NCBI GenBank assembly: GCA_026936325.1
Contig: JAPTHN010000001.1
Coordinates: forward strand, 7,142,560 to 7,206,559
Length of the DNA: 64,000 bases
Reading direction: 5' to 3'
Origin: Platynereis dumerilii
Lineage: Eukaryota; Annelida; Polychaeta; Phyllodocida; Nereididae
The notes under the pieces: model-generated
Databases searched by the model: none
The model's input: the letters and a program-made list of their open reading frames with translations, nothing else
Told to the model about the DNA's origin: nothing
In this document: piece by piece, positions 1 to 11,017 of the stretch
How positions within the stretch are numbered: position 1 is the first letter of the stretch
Layout of the letters: the number at the start of each line of letters is the position of its first letter
Made by a program: the position numbers and the translations under genes

Positions 1-1830
1 TACACAAAAGTTGAGCATTTTCGAATATTAAATGAGTCATAAATAAACTTTGAGGTAAGTTTTATAAAATCTTCTGACATTAATATTTTTATCATAATCA
101 CTTCTTCGAGAAAATCGATTAAATTATATCTTTCCCTTACCTGGTTTAATAAATCATATCTTAAAATATTATATTTATCACAGTACAAGAGGAAATGAAA
201 TTCGGATTCTATACAATTTTGATTACAATATGGACACAATCTGTATTCAATGGGGATATCCTGAAACCTGCCTGTTTCTATACTTGATGGTAGTATTCCT
301 AGACGAAGCTGTGCAAATACTTAACGAATACTTCTATTATTGATAACTTTAACATAGTTTTCGGCTATATAATTTGTCTTAAATAAACTGTAAAACCTAA
401 GTTTCGGTGTAGTATTAATTTCTCTATTCCACTGTTCTTCATAATAGCTGCATAAACGAGTTCTTACAAAGTTTGAGTTAATGTACATATTATCATTAAA
501 ACTACTTAATATATCCAAATCTTCACAAATCTTCCTTAATTCACTCGCCCAATTACTCTTACACAGTCTTTTATCCCAATGAAACACCTTCTTTAGTAAC
601 CTATTATCATCTGTTCTCTGAAGCCTATTCCAAAATTTTACCATATCTACTTTCCTACATATTTCCCTTTTAACCCACCCCATCTCTCCATTTATTCCTG
701 CATTCGGGGCAAATTTGTGTACTCCCAAATAAAACCTTATTGCTCTATTCTGTATGGCATTTATGCATTCGAAATCCCTGAAACCCCACACGCCAGCACA
801 ATAATCTAAAATAGGACAAACAGTCATGTTAAATAGCTTAGTGAACGTTTTGTAGCTTAAACCCTTATTAGAAATAAATTTGTTGATAACCGATCCGAGG
901 GCTCTCCCACCAGAGTCACCCAAAACCTTAGCAGTAATATTAAAATCAAGCGAGTAGTCTAGTATTATACCCAAATATTTATAAGACGAAACCTTTTTTA
1001 CTACATTCCCCGATAATGTAAAAGCAAAGTTAGTTTCTTGGTGCCCTTTTGATCTATAATGCACAACTTTAGACTTATTTACATTCACTTTCATTCGCCA
1101 TTTCCTACAACATTCTTCCACAGCATCAAACATTTTCTGCAAATCTCTTTCACTCTCACTTATTAAAACTAAATCATCTGCAAATAATAAACATTGAACT
1201 TCAAAATCTTGATTAACAACACCTGTCGATTTCTCCTTGATTGCTTCAACAATATCGTTTATAAAGAGTCCAAATAAAGTAGGTGACAGGGGGTCTCCCT
1301 GTCTAACTCCCACACTAATATCAAACCAATTTGTTAAAGCCCCATTAATCTCCACCCCAGCTTTTGCATTGTTGTATATCATTTTTAAACTTTTAAACAT
1401 ATTTCCATTTACACCATATTTTCCTATCTTGTACATCAATAATTCACGATCAACTCTATCAAATGCCTTTTCAAAATCTATAAATCCTACAAATGTATGC
1501 TTTCTAGCTGCTTTCCTGTTCCGTATTATAGAAGTCAAAGTATGAATGTGCTCTTGACATGAACGTTTTGCCCTGATTCCATTCTGCTCATTTTTAAGTA
1601 TGTTTCTAGTTACAACAAAGCGCATCAACCTTTGATTTAGCAAACCAGTATAAATTTTATATATGATGGAAAGTAAACTTATACCCCGGTATTGTAAAGG
1701 CATTCTGAAATCTAAAAGTGAGGACTTGGGAATGGGCTTGATAATGGCAATATTCCAGCAAGAAGGCAATATACCACTTTCAAATATCTTATTAAAAAAA
1801 ATGTAGTTAAAAGTACAATAGTTTTCTCAT
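1..1830 (-). pseudogene. LINE reverse transcriptase and C-terminal zinc-motif region
   Basis: This is the polymerase part of the LINE at the left edge; in a live element it would copy the LINE RNA into DNA at a nicked target. The open stretch 321-1,769 encodes 482 residues. Visible motifs in order are the YRGISLL fingers region, motif A FIDFEKAFDRVD with its catalytic Asp, motif B GVRQGDPLSPTLF, motif C LLFADDLVLIS with the catalytic Asp pair, and motif D/E KYLGIILD. Thumb-like sequence follows (CPILDYCAGVWG). After an in-frame stop at 321-323 the same frame continues to base 1. It encodes CPYC, then a His and Cys about a dozen residues on, the zinc-knuckle pattern common at LINE C-termini. 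All polymerase catalytic residues are retained although the frame is broken. Confidence 0.93.
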
Positions 1831-1837
1831 TTTTTTT

Positions 1838-2642
1838 TTAAAAAACTTCATGGGGGATATTATCAATTCCTACTGCTTTCCCATTCTTAATTTTTGTTAT
1901 AATTGTTCGCAATTCAGCTTCAGTTATAGGGCAATTTAACTCTATAGTTGTTCCGAAGTCCATAGATCTATCATTTTGCTGGTTTGGCCGATTTATGCAT
2001 TCTTGCAGAAAATCATTATCAAAGTTGTCAGTGTCATTTTCTGGATTATACAAGTGTTCATATTCCTTCTGCCATTTCTCAGAGACGAACTCAATGTCAC
2101 GTGTAATGTTACCTTGATTGTCATAAACTTCCATAGGAATCTTGCTGCCTCTTTTCCTTGGCCCTAATTCCTTAGGAAGCCGCCAAAAGTCCTTAGGGTT
2201 TGATGTACAAAGGGTTTCTATTTTTCATTCTTTCTTTCTTTTAAATTTCCTTTCTTCTCTTCTATACTCTTTATCAAATAATCTTTGAGCATTTTTGAAT
2301 AATGTTCTTTTTTCTCTGCGTAGAGTACCTTTAGCACACACAAATTGCTTTTCTTTCACCACAAGGTCATTCCACAGTGACTGAAGTCTTTCATTCCAAA
2401 AGGGTTTACCTCGTTTTTTTTTTTTGAGTCGTTTCTGTGAGGTACTATGAACATTTGTTGATTTGAACCACACACTCATTTCTTTATGATAGAGATTACA
2501 CAAATTCTCGTATACATTGTCAATTGCTTCTTGATTTACCCTGTACTTATGAATATCTTCAATGAGTAAAGCGAGATTGACACTGGGACTTTCTGAGCAA
2601 AATGGATCATTGAGCACTTTGTCACATTTGTAGCGAGTAAAA
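1838..2642 (-). pseudogene. LINE ORF2 linker between endonuclease and RT
   Basis: Two open pieces (2,225-2,617 and 1,838-2,134) lie in one frame, separated by a stop near 2,225. The frame reads through 2,135-2,224 with typical linker sequence (NPKDFWRLPKELGP). The first piece is very basic (KKKKRGKPFWNERLQSLW), typical of the region after the endonuclease. The second ends in KNGKAVGIDNIPHEVF, the conserved lead-in to the RT fingers of many LINEs, then shifts frame before the RT near a T-run at 1,830-1,840. There is no independent function; it belongs to the LINE above. Confidence 0.85.
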
Positions 2643-2860
2643 TATTTTTTTTTGAAACATGGTCTTGAGAGATATCAATTGAAGGATACAAGGGCACCTG
2701 TTGGTTATCAGCAATGCAATTTCTACTTTCTGCACAGACACTTATTACAACAGTCAACATTGAGTGATCAATGTTTAATGCCTCTGATACATAGTATCCA
2801 ACTATTCATTCTATTTGGCAAACAGACTGTAGCCACTTGCATGAGGCAGTTATAAGTTTG

Positions 2861-5800
2861 AATATTAGCAGACGACAAATGACAGTTATTTGTTTAATCT
2901 GTGCCACATGTGGCGCCATCTATACCTGTACCCCTACACAGGCTTTAATAAAGTTACCAATTTTCATCTATCATAGGCTATACATCAAATTTTATCATGC
3001 TATATGGGAGATACATACCAGATACACAAGTTCATATCATTACTTCGAGTCTTTTGACATATTAAAAGCCTGTTTACAGCGATTTTAAGAGAGCTATTTT
3101 GTGTCAAAATGTATGATGTGTGATTTTGATAAGGCCTGCCAAGCTTCCCAGTTTTAGAGTTCAGAGTTTAAAATCTTCCAGTCAGTCTTGCCTTGGCTTG
3201 GGCAGGCACACTGATTTTAGTTTTCTTTCAGCTGTCCTCCCATTTCTGACTGTCCCTCCACGATGTGGAGGCTTTTAATCAGAGGGACAGGTACAGTCTG
3301 ATTGACAGCTGTTTCGATTGACTCTTTATTGAGTGACTTACACAATTTCGAGATGTTACATTTCGTTTTCTCCCAACTTACCTCCGTGCATTGAAACTAT
3401 AATATCCATCTGTCATTGCTGTTTATGATTTAAATGTACAATTACAGTTATGATTGTAATTCCACAACCATCCAATTAATAGTTTCAGTGAATAACCTGA
3501 TACTTACCTTATTGATCACTTACTATGTCCAAGCAATTAGTGGTTTTAGACCAAACACAGACAAGGTGCATTGGGCTTACACAGAAAAGCTTTCACAGGA
3601 ACCTAATAATTCTGCATATTTTAGTGAGATTCATCTGCAATTTTAACCCTTCACTTACATCTGCCCACAGAGATCAGATGTGATTTTCTCCAGAACCTTT
3701 GTGCTAGTAATTTTATCGATGCAGAATATCATATGATAACCTCTGAGAATTGAGTCTTATTTTCAATATAATATTTATCCTACTGTATCAAAGCTCAGAC
3801 TTATAGCAAAAGTCGATAATTTGGTGAAGGATAGCGACCTCTCTTCCTTACTGTAAGCCATACACATACCTAGAACTACTCTATAACCTTTTAGCAAAAG
3901 AATTTGCAGACTTTTCAGAATCTGTTTACATAAACAAAAGCATCTCCCCAGAGAGCAGGGAGCACTCTAAAACGTTTCCACTGCTCTCTTTTACCACACC
4001 TTCAATAGTTTATTCACCCCTCCTTCTACAGTTGCTATTTTTACTTTCTATTTATCGGATTTAGTAAGCTGAACCTTTCTCCTAGCCATCCCCCATCCCT
4101 CATGTTTACTTAAGCTAAACTTACTGTAGTTTCGTTTGTCCATTTGCCAGACGATACTTCATGTCTTGCATTTTACCTCCTCCATGTGTTTATCCCACAT
4201 GACACATTATTCCTTCCAGAACACATATCGGCTACAGACACACACTTTATAGTGTCTCACCAGTCACCTCCGCGGTATGTGAATAACACACCAGTCAGAC
4301 TCCTCAGTCAACATTCCTTGCATAGTCAACTATAGTCGTTGTTATCTGCGATGCCACCTTGTGTTGGAATTACACATCCTTAAGAGTAATTGCACAAATT
4401 ACAAACCCTGACTTAGACATCAAAAGTCAAAATATCAAAGTAAGTTTTCAAGATAAAATAACGACTATAAATTGCTTTATGTCTGATCAATGCTAAATGG
4501 CTGCAATAACTGTTGTCTCCAGTAAAGTTTTTAATTGCCATTTCTGCATGTTTCCACATGCTGCCACATATGGTCTCATAAACGTCCAACATTTCTCCCA
4601 TAATTCCTTATCTATAACTTATGTCATGGTCCCCCAGGCTTTCATTTTGCAATAATACCTAAGTAACGCCACGCGGTCTGATGCAACTTCAACTTTGCCT
4701 AATGAACAGGCGCTTGCATCACTTTCCTGGTCTGTTTGCAACTGATCTTTCCTTGGGACATATCAAGCCATATGGCGAATTCAATCACCATAGACGCATA
4801 TCAATACGCACAGTTGCCACCGCACATGCCTAGGTGCACAAAGTCCATTATGACCACCAAAATATCAGTAACAACCACTGACTCATATGTAATCCTCCAA
4901 TGACGATGTCCACCACACTACACATATACCACTGCCTCCGTCGTCGTTATTAAATATGATAATTAATGATAATGAATGATAACTTCTTAAGCCTCAACGC
5001 TGAACAAATGAGTCATTTGCATACAACAACGATCTCCTAAAAGTCGCATCATAAAACCATGGATGCATTGGGCTATTCTTTCTTGTTTTCTCAAGGCTTA
5101 TACGATGCACTCCTCCTTCCTTGTTTCAGCTTTTGAGTACGTAATGCATTGTCATCGTCTGGATTTCCTTCAGCCACGCTTGGCTTGGTCATCGTCCAAA
5201 AATTTCTTGTGCACTAATAACAAGACCTCAGCCTCCAAGCTTCATCAAGTAAAATATCCTCTTCATAAAGCTTCACTATAGCATTCTTCCATAGTTTTCC
5301 ATTTAGAGATCTCTGACAATGATTTCCTTTTGGACCTGCCAGACAGGGCGGCAGTCATCCTACAGTACTTTCATCTTGTCTTTTGCCAATTTGATAATAG
5401 TAGTGAGATTGGATCCGACTATGTTCAATCAGTGATTGGAGTGCCTGACGAGTCCTTTGGGCAATCACACCGTTTCATCCTTTTCGGTATTGTCCTTGTT
5501 CTGATTGGAATACAGATTCACTCTCCTTTTGAATCGAATGCTTCCAAGTTCCCAACAAAACAAGTATACAGCTCTCCACCGATATAATTCAAGGTCACGT
5601 TTAGGATCTTCAATTCTAGATTCGAAGAGAAATTAATTGAAATACAGTACTCAATATACGGACAGTGCCTAAGGTGAATTAGTGCATCTATTCAGGTGAC
5701 AAACCGTTGTCATAAATGGCCTTACGGTATTGTCTTTGTTAAATTTCTCCCCTCTATACCTATATTAAACCTTGATAACCTAATACTATCTTTCCCCTTC

Positions 5801-7860
5801 CAGAATTTGAACCCGTGACCTCAGATCCATCCTTGCCTCAACCTTTATAAAAGTTCACCGGTTATAAATTACTCTTGGGTAAATCATAACAAAGGTTCCG
5901 ACTTACACGGATCTGACTCGGGAAGAAAGCCACAATTTTACCTACAGCTTCTTCAAAAGACCTATATGGCTATGCTTTCAATATCTTAATCAAGTCCATG
6001 GTTAACTGCATAGTCAAACAAAATAAAACACAATCTGAGAAATTATACTTTAGGGAGGGGAGCATGACACAGGCAGCCAGGCCAGGCAGCCAGGCCAGGC
6101 AGCATAGCTGCCCACACAAGCATGGCCAGGCAACTTTGCGTGTTTTACCCTTCTCTCTCCACCCCCACCCCCTTCCTCGCCCAGGGTCATTCATGGGGAA
6201 CAGTCAGGGCACCGGGTCTGGTCTTGCAGGAAAGGTCAGTTGTCATTAGCCTTACCCCCCCTCCCAACCTCCCAACCTGAAATTGTCACATCTGTAACAC
6301 TATAACCACATTGCTCTAAGTTCACTCAACTTCTAATACATGTAGGCCTATTAAAATCTCAAATCAGTAACAAAAGTAAGCATGATTGTTCAAAGCAATT
6401 AGTCGTGAAGTTGTGGAAAGTAACTCCCTGACACATACAACAAACCAATAATACCCCCCAAACAAAAATCAACACAATTATTTTCTACATGAATATGAGT
6501 GACTGATATATATATGATAATGATATAATATAGGCCTATATAATTTATAATTGCAAATGATTAAAATTATAGTCAACCACACGCAACTTCATATCATACA
6601 GATGCTATAGTCTTATGTAACAATTAATTACATTGGTATTCTGTTATAATACAACAATTGCGTTTACTCAATTATCAAATACCCTTTTATAGAAGCTTAT
6701 TGACAAAACAAAGGTCACATTGAACACCCTGCATTGACCAAATACACATTCTACTTTGTGTGTCACTGGCGTTTGGTTCTGTACTTGATTGCTTGAAGTT
6801 GCATTTATATTCTAGGAAATCAGTGAATAAATGGACTTTGTCAATGAATAGCTGTAACTTGTAGAGATGCTGTGTTCTGTAAAATCGCACGAATAGAACT
6901 GAAATAGAAAGACAGATAGAAAGTCCATAGATAGATAGATAGATTTTTTTTTGTAAAGATTCTTTACTTTCCTTCTGGTATTAAGGTCTTGACCATATTC
7001 AATTTGTTTATTGTAAACAAGTTGCGTAATGCATCGACTCCTAATCGAACAATCAACAAAGAGCTCAACTGCAAATCAACTGGCTGATGTAATACAATGT
7101 CACCATGGCACGTGGCAGGTCAAAGTAAAGGGCTGTGAATGATTGAAAGTCAAGTTGAATCAAGGAAAAATAAATTTAAAGTCAAGCAATAATTTCTTCT
7201 TTTTTTTGTAATCGGAAAATGACATGGACTCATGCAGCTACAGCTTGGTAGACTTGAATGTTAAGAAAGAAAATAAAAGAAAGACATAAATTTATGGACA
7301 GGTGTCCACATTTGACACAAGTGAAATGTTTTATGCCAAGGATAAGGGCAGAGTTTAACTAACCCATGGTAAATTTTGTAGTCATTATTCTGAATCAAAT
7401 TTTATTGCAAAGGTTTTTAAAAAAAGCTTCAATTAGCACTAAATATAATTGTACAGTTTTTGTGTGCTAGGTACCTGTATTGCTTCGTCAATAAATATCA
7501 TATTATGTTGGAAGGAAAACAGAAGCACTGCAAAATTTATAGTCTGTTCATATAATTACATTTTAAATTTTTGAGTTGGATCTTTACTGTGCAAGAACAG
7601 AATTAGTTAGAATATATGATTTAATGAAACCAAAGAAACAAATTGCCGCGATTTTATCTGTTACATTTGTGTTCATTGCTATAGCTTTAAAGGCCCGGAT
7701 GGACTCAAAAGTTGTATCTTGGCTAATACTTAACTTTAACTTGTGATTCAAACTGGAAATTTCATCTTCTGGTCTAAATATTTACTGTAGTAGTACAAAT
7801 TCAGTTTCAATAACGTTCTTAAAAAAAGAGAAACTTTTTGTAGAAAGTTTAAGGTATTAT
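2861..7860. other. AT-rich stretch with no recognisable gene
   Basis: Only short open frames (under 90 codons) occur, with no recognisable domain, and I see no terminal inverted repeats. Minor features are a short purine-rich direct repeat of an AGGCAGCC/AGGCCAGG type at about 6,070-6,130 and a very short GATA run near 6,935. Short exons of a host gene cannot be excluded by eye. Confidence 0.6.
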
Positions 7861-8058
7861 GTAACAGCTTGCAGCCCCGGGCTTGCAGCCTTCCTTCAGC
7901 GCTCGCTGGCTTCGGTCATTGGAGACGTTGCGCAATCTGGGGCAATTACCCCAACGTGTTAATTGGATAATTGCTCGGATTGGAGACCTGAAAATGTGGA
8001 TTCGTATCCGAGTTGAGCAGTTTCAACTCGGATTTGCTCTAAAGGAGTGTTCAAGTAA
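7861..8058. other. Unassigned GC-richer segment ending LINE remnant, with hairpin
   Basis: This segment abuts the 3'-truncated end of the next LINE and differs from its surroundings in base composition. It contains a perfect hairpin: TCCGAGTTGA at 8,007-8,016, a 6-base loop, then the reverse complement at 8,023-8,032. It may be the end of another repeat that deleted or replaced the LINE's 3' half. No family is recognised. Confidence 0.4.
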
Positions 8059-8935
8059 TGTGAAACAACAATGACAATTGCTTGAAAAATTCTTTACATG
8101 ACCAAAGAACAGGATCTGACATAAAGTTTTTGTTACCATCACCTTTGTTTGCCTTGAGCCATTTAAGTGCATCTTGCACCTCACACAATTTCACAATTCT
8201 GTCCCTTACATCACCATTATCAGCTTGGCTAACATAATCATTAACACTCTCCATTACATTCTCATCTACAGGTATGCTGTTATACAGTTCTTTGTACTTA
8301 TCAGCAAAAACATCTGCAATATCCTTAGATTTTACTTTATCATCAATAGAGGCCACTGATCTATTCTTGGGCTCATATCTTTTAAACTCTCTAAAGAAAT
8401 TTAGACTAGAATTCCTACCTATGGCTTCTGCCATTTTTTCTTTTCTCAATATATCCATCTTTCTTTTATTTTTCCTATTTGCATCCATGTATTGACGTTT
8501 AGTGTGTCTTTTAACATCATTTAAAACACCATTCTTAGGCTGACCAGCATCCATCCATAACCTGTGCCAGAACACACAAACATCTTTAAATTGTTTTACA
8601 TCAACTGCCCAGTTGGGCCTAGCACACTTTCTGCTGACTCTTGGCATACACATATCAGACTTAAAGCAACAATCTATCAAATTTTCACACCAACTATCAA
8701 TTTGTTGTCTATGCTCTTTACTTTTACAACCAGGATCATGACAATTTGACACATCAGGCAACACTAACCTATCTAACAATCTCTTCTGTTCCTGTTGGTA
8801 ACACAAAACATTCTGGTCATTCACCTTATGCCATGCAATTGGTTTGTTTGCTGTCCTCTCATTCTCTTCAAATACAACAATTAAGTGATTGTTTCTCAAA
8901 CACAAGACAAGGGGACTGTGATTAGAAGGATTCAA
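8051..8935 (-). pseudogene. LINE linker region (post-endonuclease), 294 residues open
   Basis: A single open frame begins inside the final endonuclease motif (SNHSP) and runs 294 residues. It is Cys/His-containing (a DPGCKSKEH stretch, then CCFKSDMC) and very basic (KRQYMDANRKNKRKMDILRKEK). It then enters the sequence that normally precedes the RT (KDIADVFADKYKELYNS, a recurring motif in invertebrate LINEs, and a C-terminal KANKGDG). It ends at 8,051 before the RT fingers. Its length without a stop suggests modest age. Confidence 0.8.
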
Positions 8936-9687
8936 GGGCTCATCACACCTGTTAATATCTAAACATGGATTGACATATACTCTGACTTAAACAAGAATGG
9001 TCAATGCAAGTAGGGCAATTATTGCTTGGGTCATGATAAGTGTAATCTATTTGGTTTCTTGACAGCTCATCCATGGTCATAACATTATGCCTCTCACGGA
9101 AGTCTTTCAAATATATATCATGTGCATTGTCACGTTTATACTCTAAATTGAGATCACCACCAATACAAACATGTTTACCACTGCTAATACATTGCATAAT
9201 AAAAACCTCCAATGCATCAATAGTATCTAGAAATTCTGCACTGACATGACTCTTGCTATAACTGTCAACTGGCATGTAAACATTAATAAACACAATACAG
9301 TTGTTATCAAACTTAATCTCAATTGCACACGATCTGTTTGTATTTTTGAACAGCAACATATTTAGCAATCAAACTAAGACTTTTCTTCCATAAAATTCCT
9401 AGTCCACCTTTTGGTCTCCCAACCAATATTTCTGAGTCATGCGTTGCAGCAACACCATCAGCCAGATATTCATCATTAATACTTCTCAAAACTGTATTTT
9501 TCCTCGAATCAATTAGCCACGTTTCTTGTAGCAACAATACATCTGGCTTATGCTTGTCAGTCATACATTTAATGAGGTCTATTTTGTCAGGAGCCATCCC
9601 TGTGCTATTAAAAGTCATAATTTTAAAATCACTATTCATAATAAAAACGATAGACATCTTTAATGGATGCCATGGCTGTGTATACAT
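8900..9687 (-). pseudogene. LINE APE-type endonuclease domain, frameshifted
   Basis: The domain would nick target DNA for target-primed reverse transcription. The N-terminal part (9,319-9,687) reads FKIMTFNSTGM, then LLLQETWL with the catalytic Glu, then GGLGILWKK. The middle part (8,952-9,368) holds FINVYMPVDS and the GGDLNLEY motif corresponding to the GDFN active-site block, then TCIDH. The two parts are in different frames, joined near 9,340. A second shift near 8,985 leads to the last motif, which reads SNHSP instead of the usual SDHSP, so the conserved metal-site Asp is replaced. The element was therefore inactivated in more than one way. Confidence 0.88.
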
Positions 9688-10298
9688 AATACCCTAATCA
9701 GACCATAACAAAAGATTTCACCAGTTTGACCATTATGCCATCCATAACGGTTGATATGATATCCTAATAGTGTAAATGTATGTGTAAATTTATAATTACT
9801 CTTTCTTACCTTTTATGCATGGTCTTCTTATTAATTTGTGAATAATTAAATTAATATTTTGGTAGGCTTGTATAGAATTATGTAATGTTAAATAACCAAA
9901 TTAGGAAGATAGGCCTATGTGGTTAGAAGACCAGCTTCCAGCATTAATCTGGAATATTATAGTCTATTGTCATATTGCCGAAAATCTGCTTTTCTTTAAT
10001 TTGTCAAATGGTCTATTGCCTTCTGACCCCTTTTTTTTAAGTCTGCCTGAATGACCTGTATTACCTCACAGAGCGCCAATACAATTGAACTTGCCTTCCA
10101 TGATTAATTTAGCAATCTGCTGTATGCCTTCTTTCATGGACTATTGAGTTCATTGAACATTACTTTTGAGCACTGTTGTATATATTTCTTTTTGCAACCT
10201 AGCGGTTGGGGTACGTTGCAGCGTCCCCATATCGTCCTTTTGCAACATATTACTTGGGATAGGTCTCCGCCTGCATCGGCCTGGGAAACCGATCATAT
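9688..10298. other. No gene seen
   Basis: AT-rich sequence upstream of the LINE endonuclease. It may contain the LINE's 5' untranslated part, but I cannot delimit it. Nothing else is recognisable. Confidence 0.5.
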
Positions 10299-10420
10299 TT
10301 TGTCCGGCTTATGCCGTGGTTGTCCGGCTTATGCCGAGGTTGTCCGGCTTATGCCGTGGTTGTCCGGCTTATGCCGTGGTTGTCCGGCTTATGCCGTGGT
10401 TGTCCGGCTTATGCCGTGTG
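10299..10420. repeat. 20-bp tandem repeat, six copies, each a small hairpin
   Basis: The unit TGTCCGGCTTATGCCGTGGT is repeated head to tail six times with one or two substitutions. Each unit contains CGGC-TTAT-GCCG, a 4-bp stem with a 4-base loop, so the array can form a row of hairpins. Overlapping short open frames here are a by-product of the repeat. Confidence 0.9.
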
Positions 10421-10902
10421 TTTCTACTACAAATTAGCACAACTTTTCATGCGTTCCTGAGGGCCTTGCTCACCCTGTGATTGTAGCATCGCTTCGCATG
10501 CAGGGGAATGAATCAATTTTTTTTTAAATGACTCTTTTCAAATAATAAAACACATCTTGGTTGGCCAACCAATCACCTTTAATAGTTCATTACATGGTAC
10601 GACTCCGACGCAGCCCGGCAGGTGGATTACCACCTTGTTGCCAACCTCACTGATTCTACTGTGGGAAGTAGTTTCTTGTTGCTTGGTAACCATCATCGCC
10701 CCATGTATGGCGCAACCCCTGCCACAAAAATTGGCTCATCCCACAGGGCCAAGCTACTGCGGAGCCACTTAATCAGTAATTACCTGCTCTAATCTTTACA
10801 CCTGTAGAGAGGCGGCAGCTCTCATTAAGCTTGCAACATTTTGTAAGTACATTTTTCAGTTGAGTCATTTACCGGTCATTCGGACCACCAACCTGCATTT
10901 GA

Positions 10903-11017
10903 GTTTACTAATTAGTAAACTGGGGATTTATTAGGCGTCGAGTGTTGTTTTTGTGTCCAGAAGTTCCGAATCACCATACTCCCAATTTTTCTTACACGCG
11001 TGTAATTTGGCGGGAAA
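10903..11017. promoter_or_regulatory. Cluster of perfect palindromes and an E2F-like site (candidate)
   Basis: GTTTACTAATTAGTAAAC at 10,903-10,920 is an 18-bp perfect palindrome. TTACACGCGTGTAA at 10,992-11,005 is a 14-bp perfect palindrome. TTTGGCGGGAAA at 11,006-11,017 follows at once and matches the E2F consensus TTTSSCGCSAAA with one substitution. No adjacent gene is identified, so a regulatory role is only a possibility. Confidence 0.25.

Larger units (their letters stand above)
1..2860 (-). mobile_element. Decayed LINE (non-LTR retrotransposon), endonuclease tail plus linker plus RT
   Basis: Read right to left, this holds the end of an APE-type endonuclease (weak, about 2,860-2,645, with a DHS motif where SDH is expected), a basic linker (2,642-1,838), a reverse transcriptase (about 1,830-320) and a C-terminal CCHC-type zinc motif (about 240-180). 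The 3' end lies beyond the left edge. The 5' part is missing or unrecognisable beyond about 2.86 kb, as is usual for 5'-truncated LINE copies. The frame is broken by a stop near 2,225, a shift near 1,830 and a stop at 321-323, so it is a dead copy but not a very old one. The motif-B form GVRQGDPLSPTLF argues against the CR1/Jockey type (usually GVPQGS). I do not assign a clade. Confidence 0.9.
8051..9687 (-). mobile_element. Second LINE, 5' part only (endonuclease and linker), RT missing
   Basis: A minus-strand LINE fragment contains the endonuclease (9,687 to about 8,900) and the following linker (to 8,058). It stops before any RT motif. Losing the 3' half is the reverse of normal LINE 5' truncation, so a later deletion or replacement at about 8,058 is likely. 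It is not the same family as the left-edge LINE: the endonuclease and linker sequences do not match. APE class; clade not assigned. Confidence 0.88.

Noticed and set aside
5000-5600. Possible coding fragment on the minus strand around 5.1-5.4 kb
   Set aside because: Short charged stretches appear in changing frames with many stops and no recognisable motif.
10299-10420. CRISPR-like array
   Set aside because: Units are contiguous without unique spacers and the genome is clearly eukaryotic.
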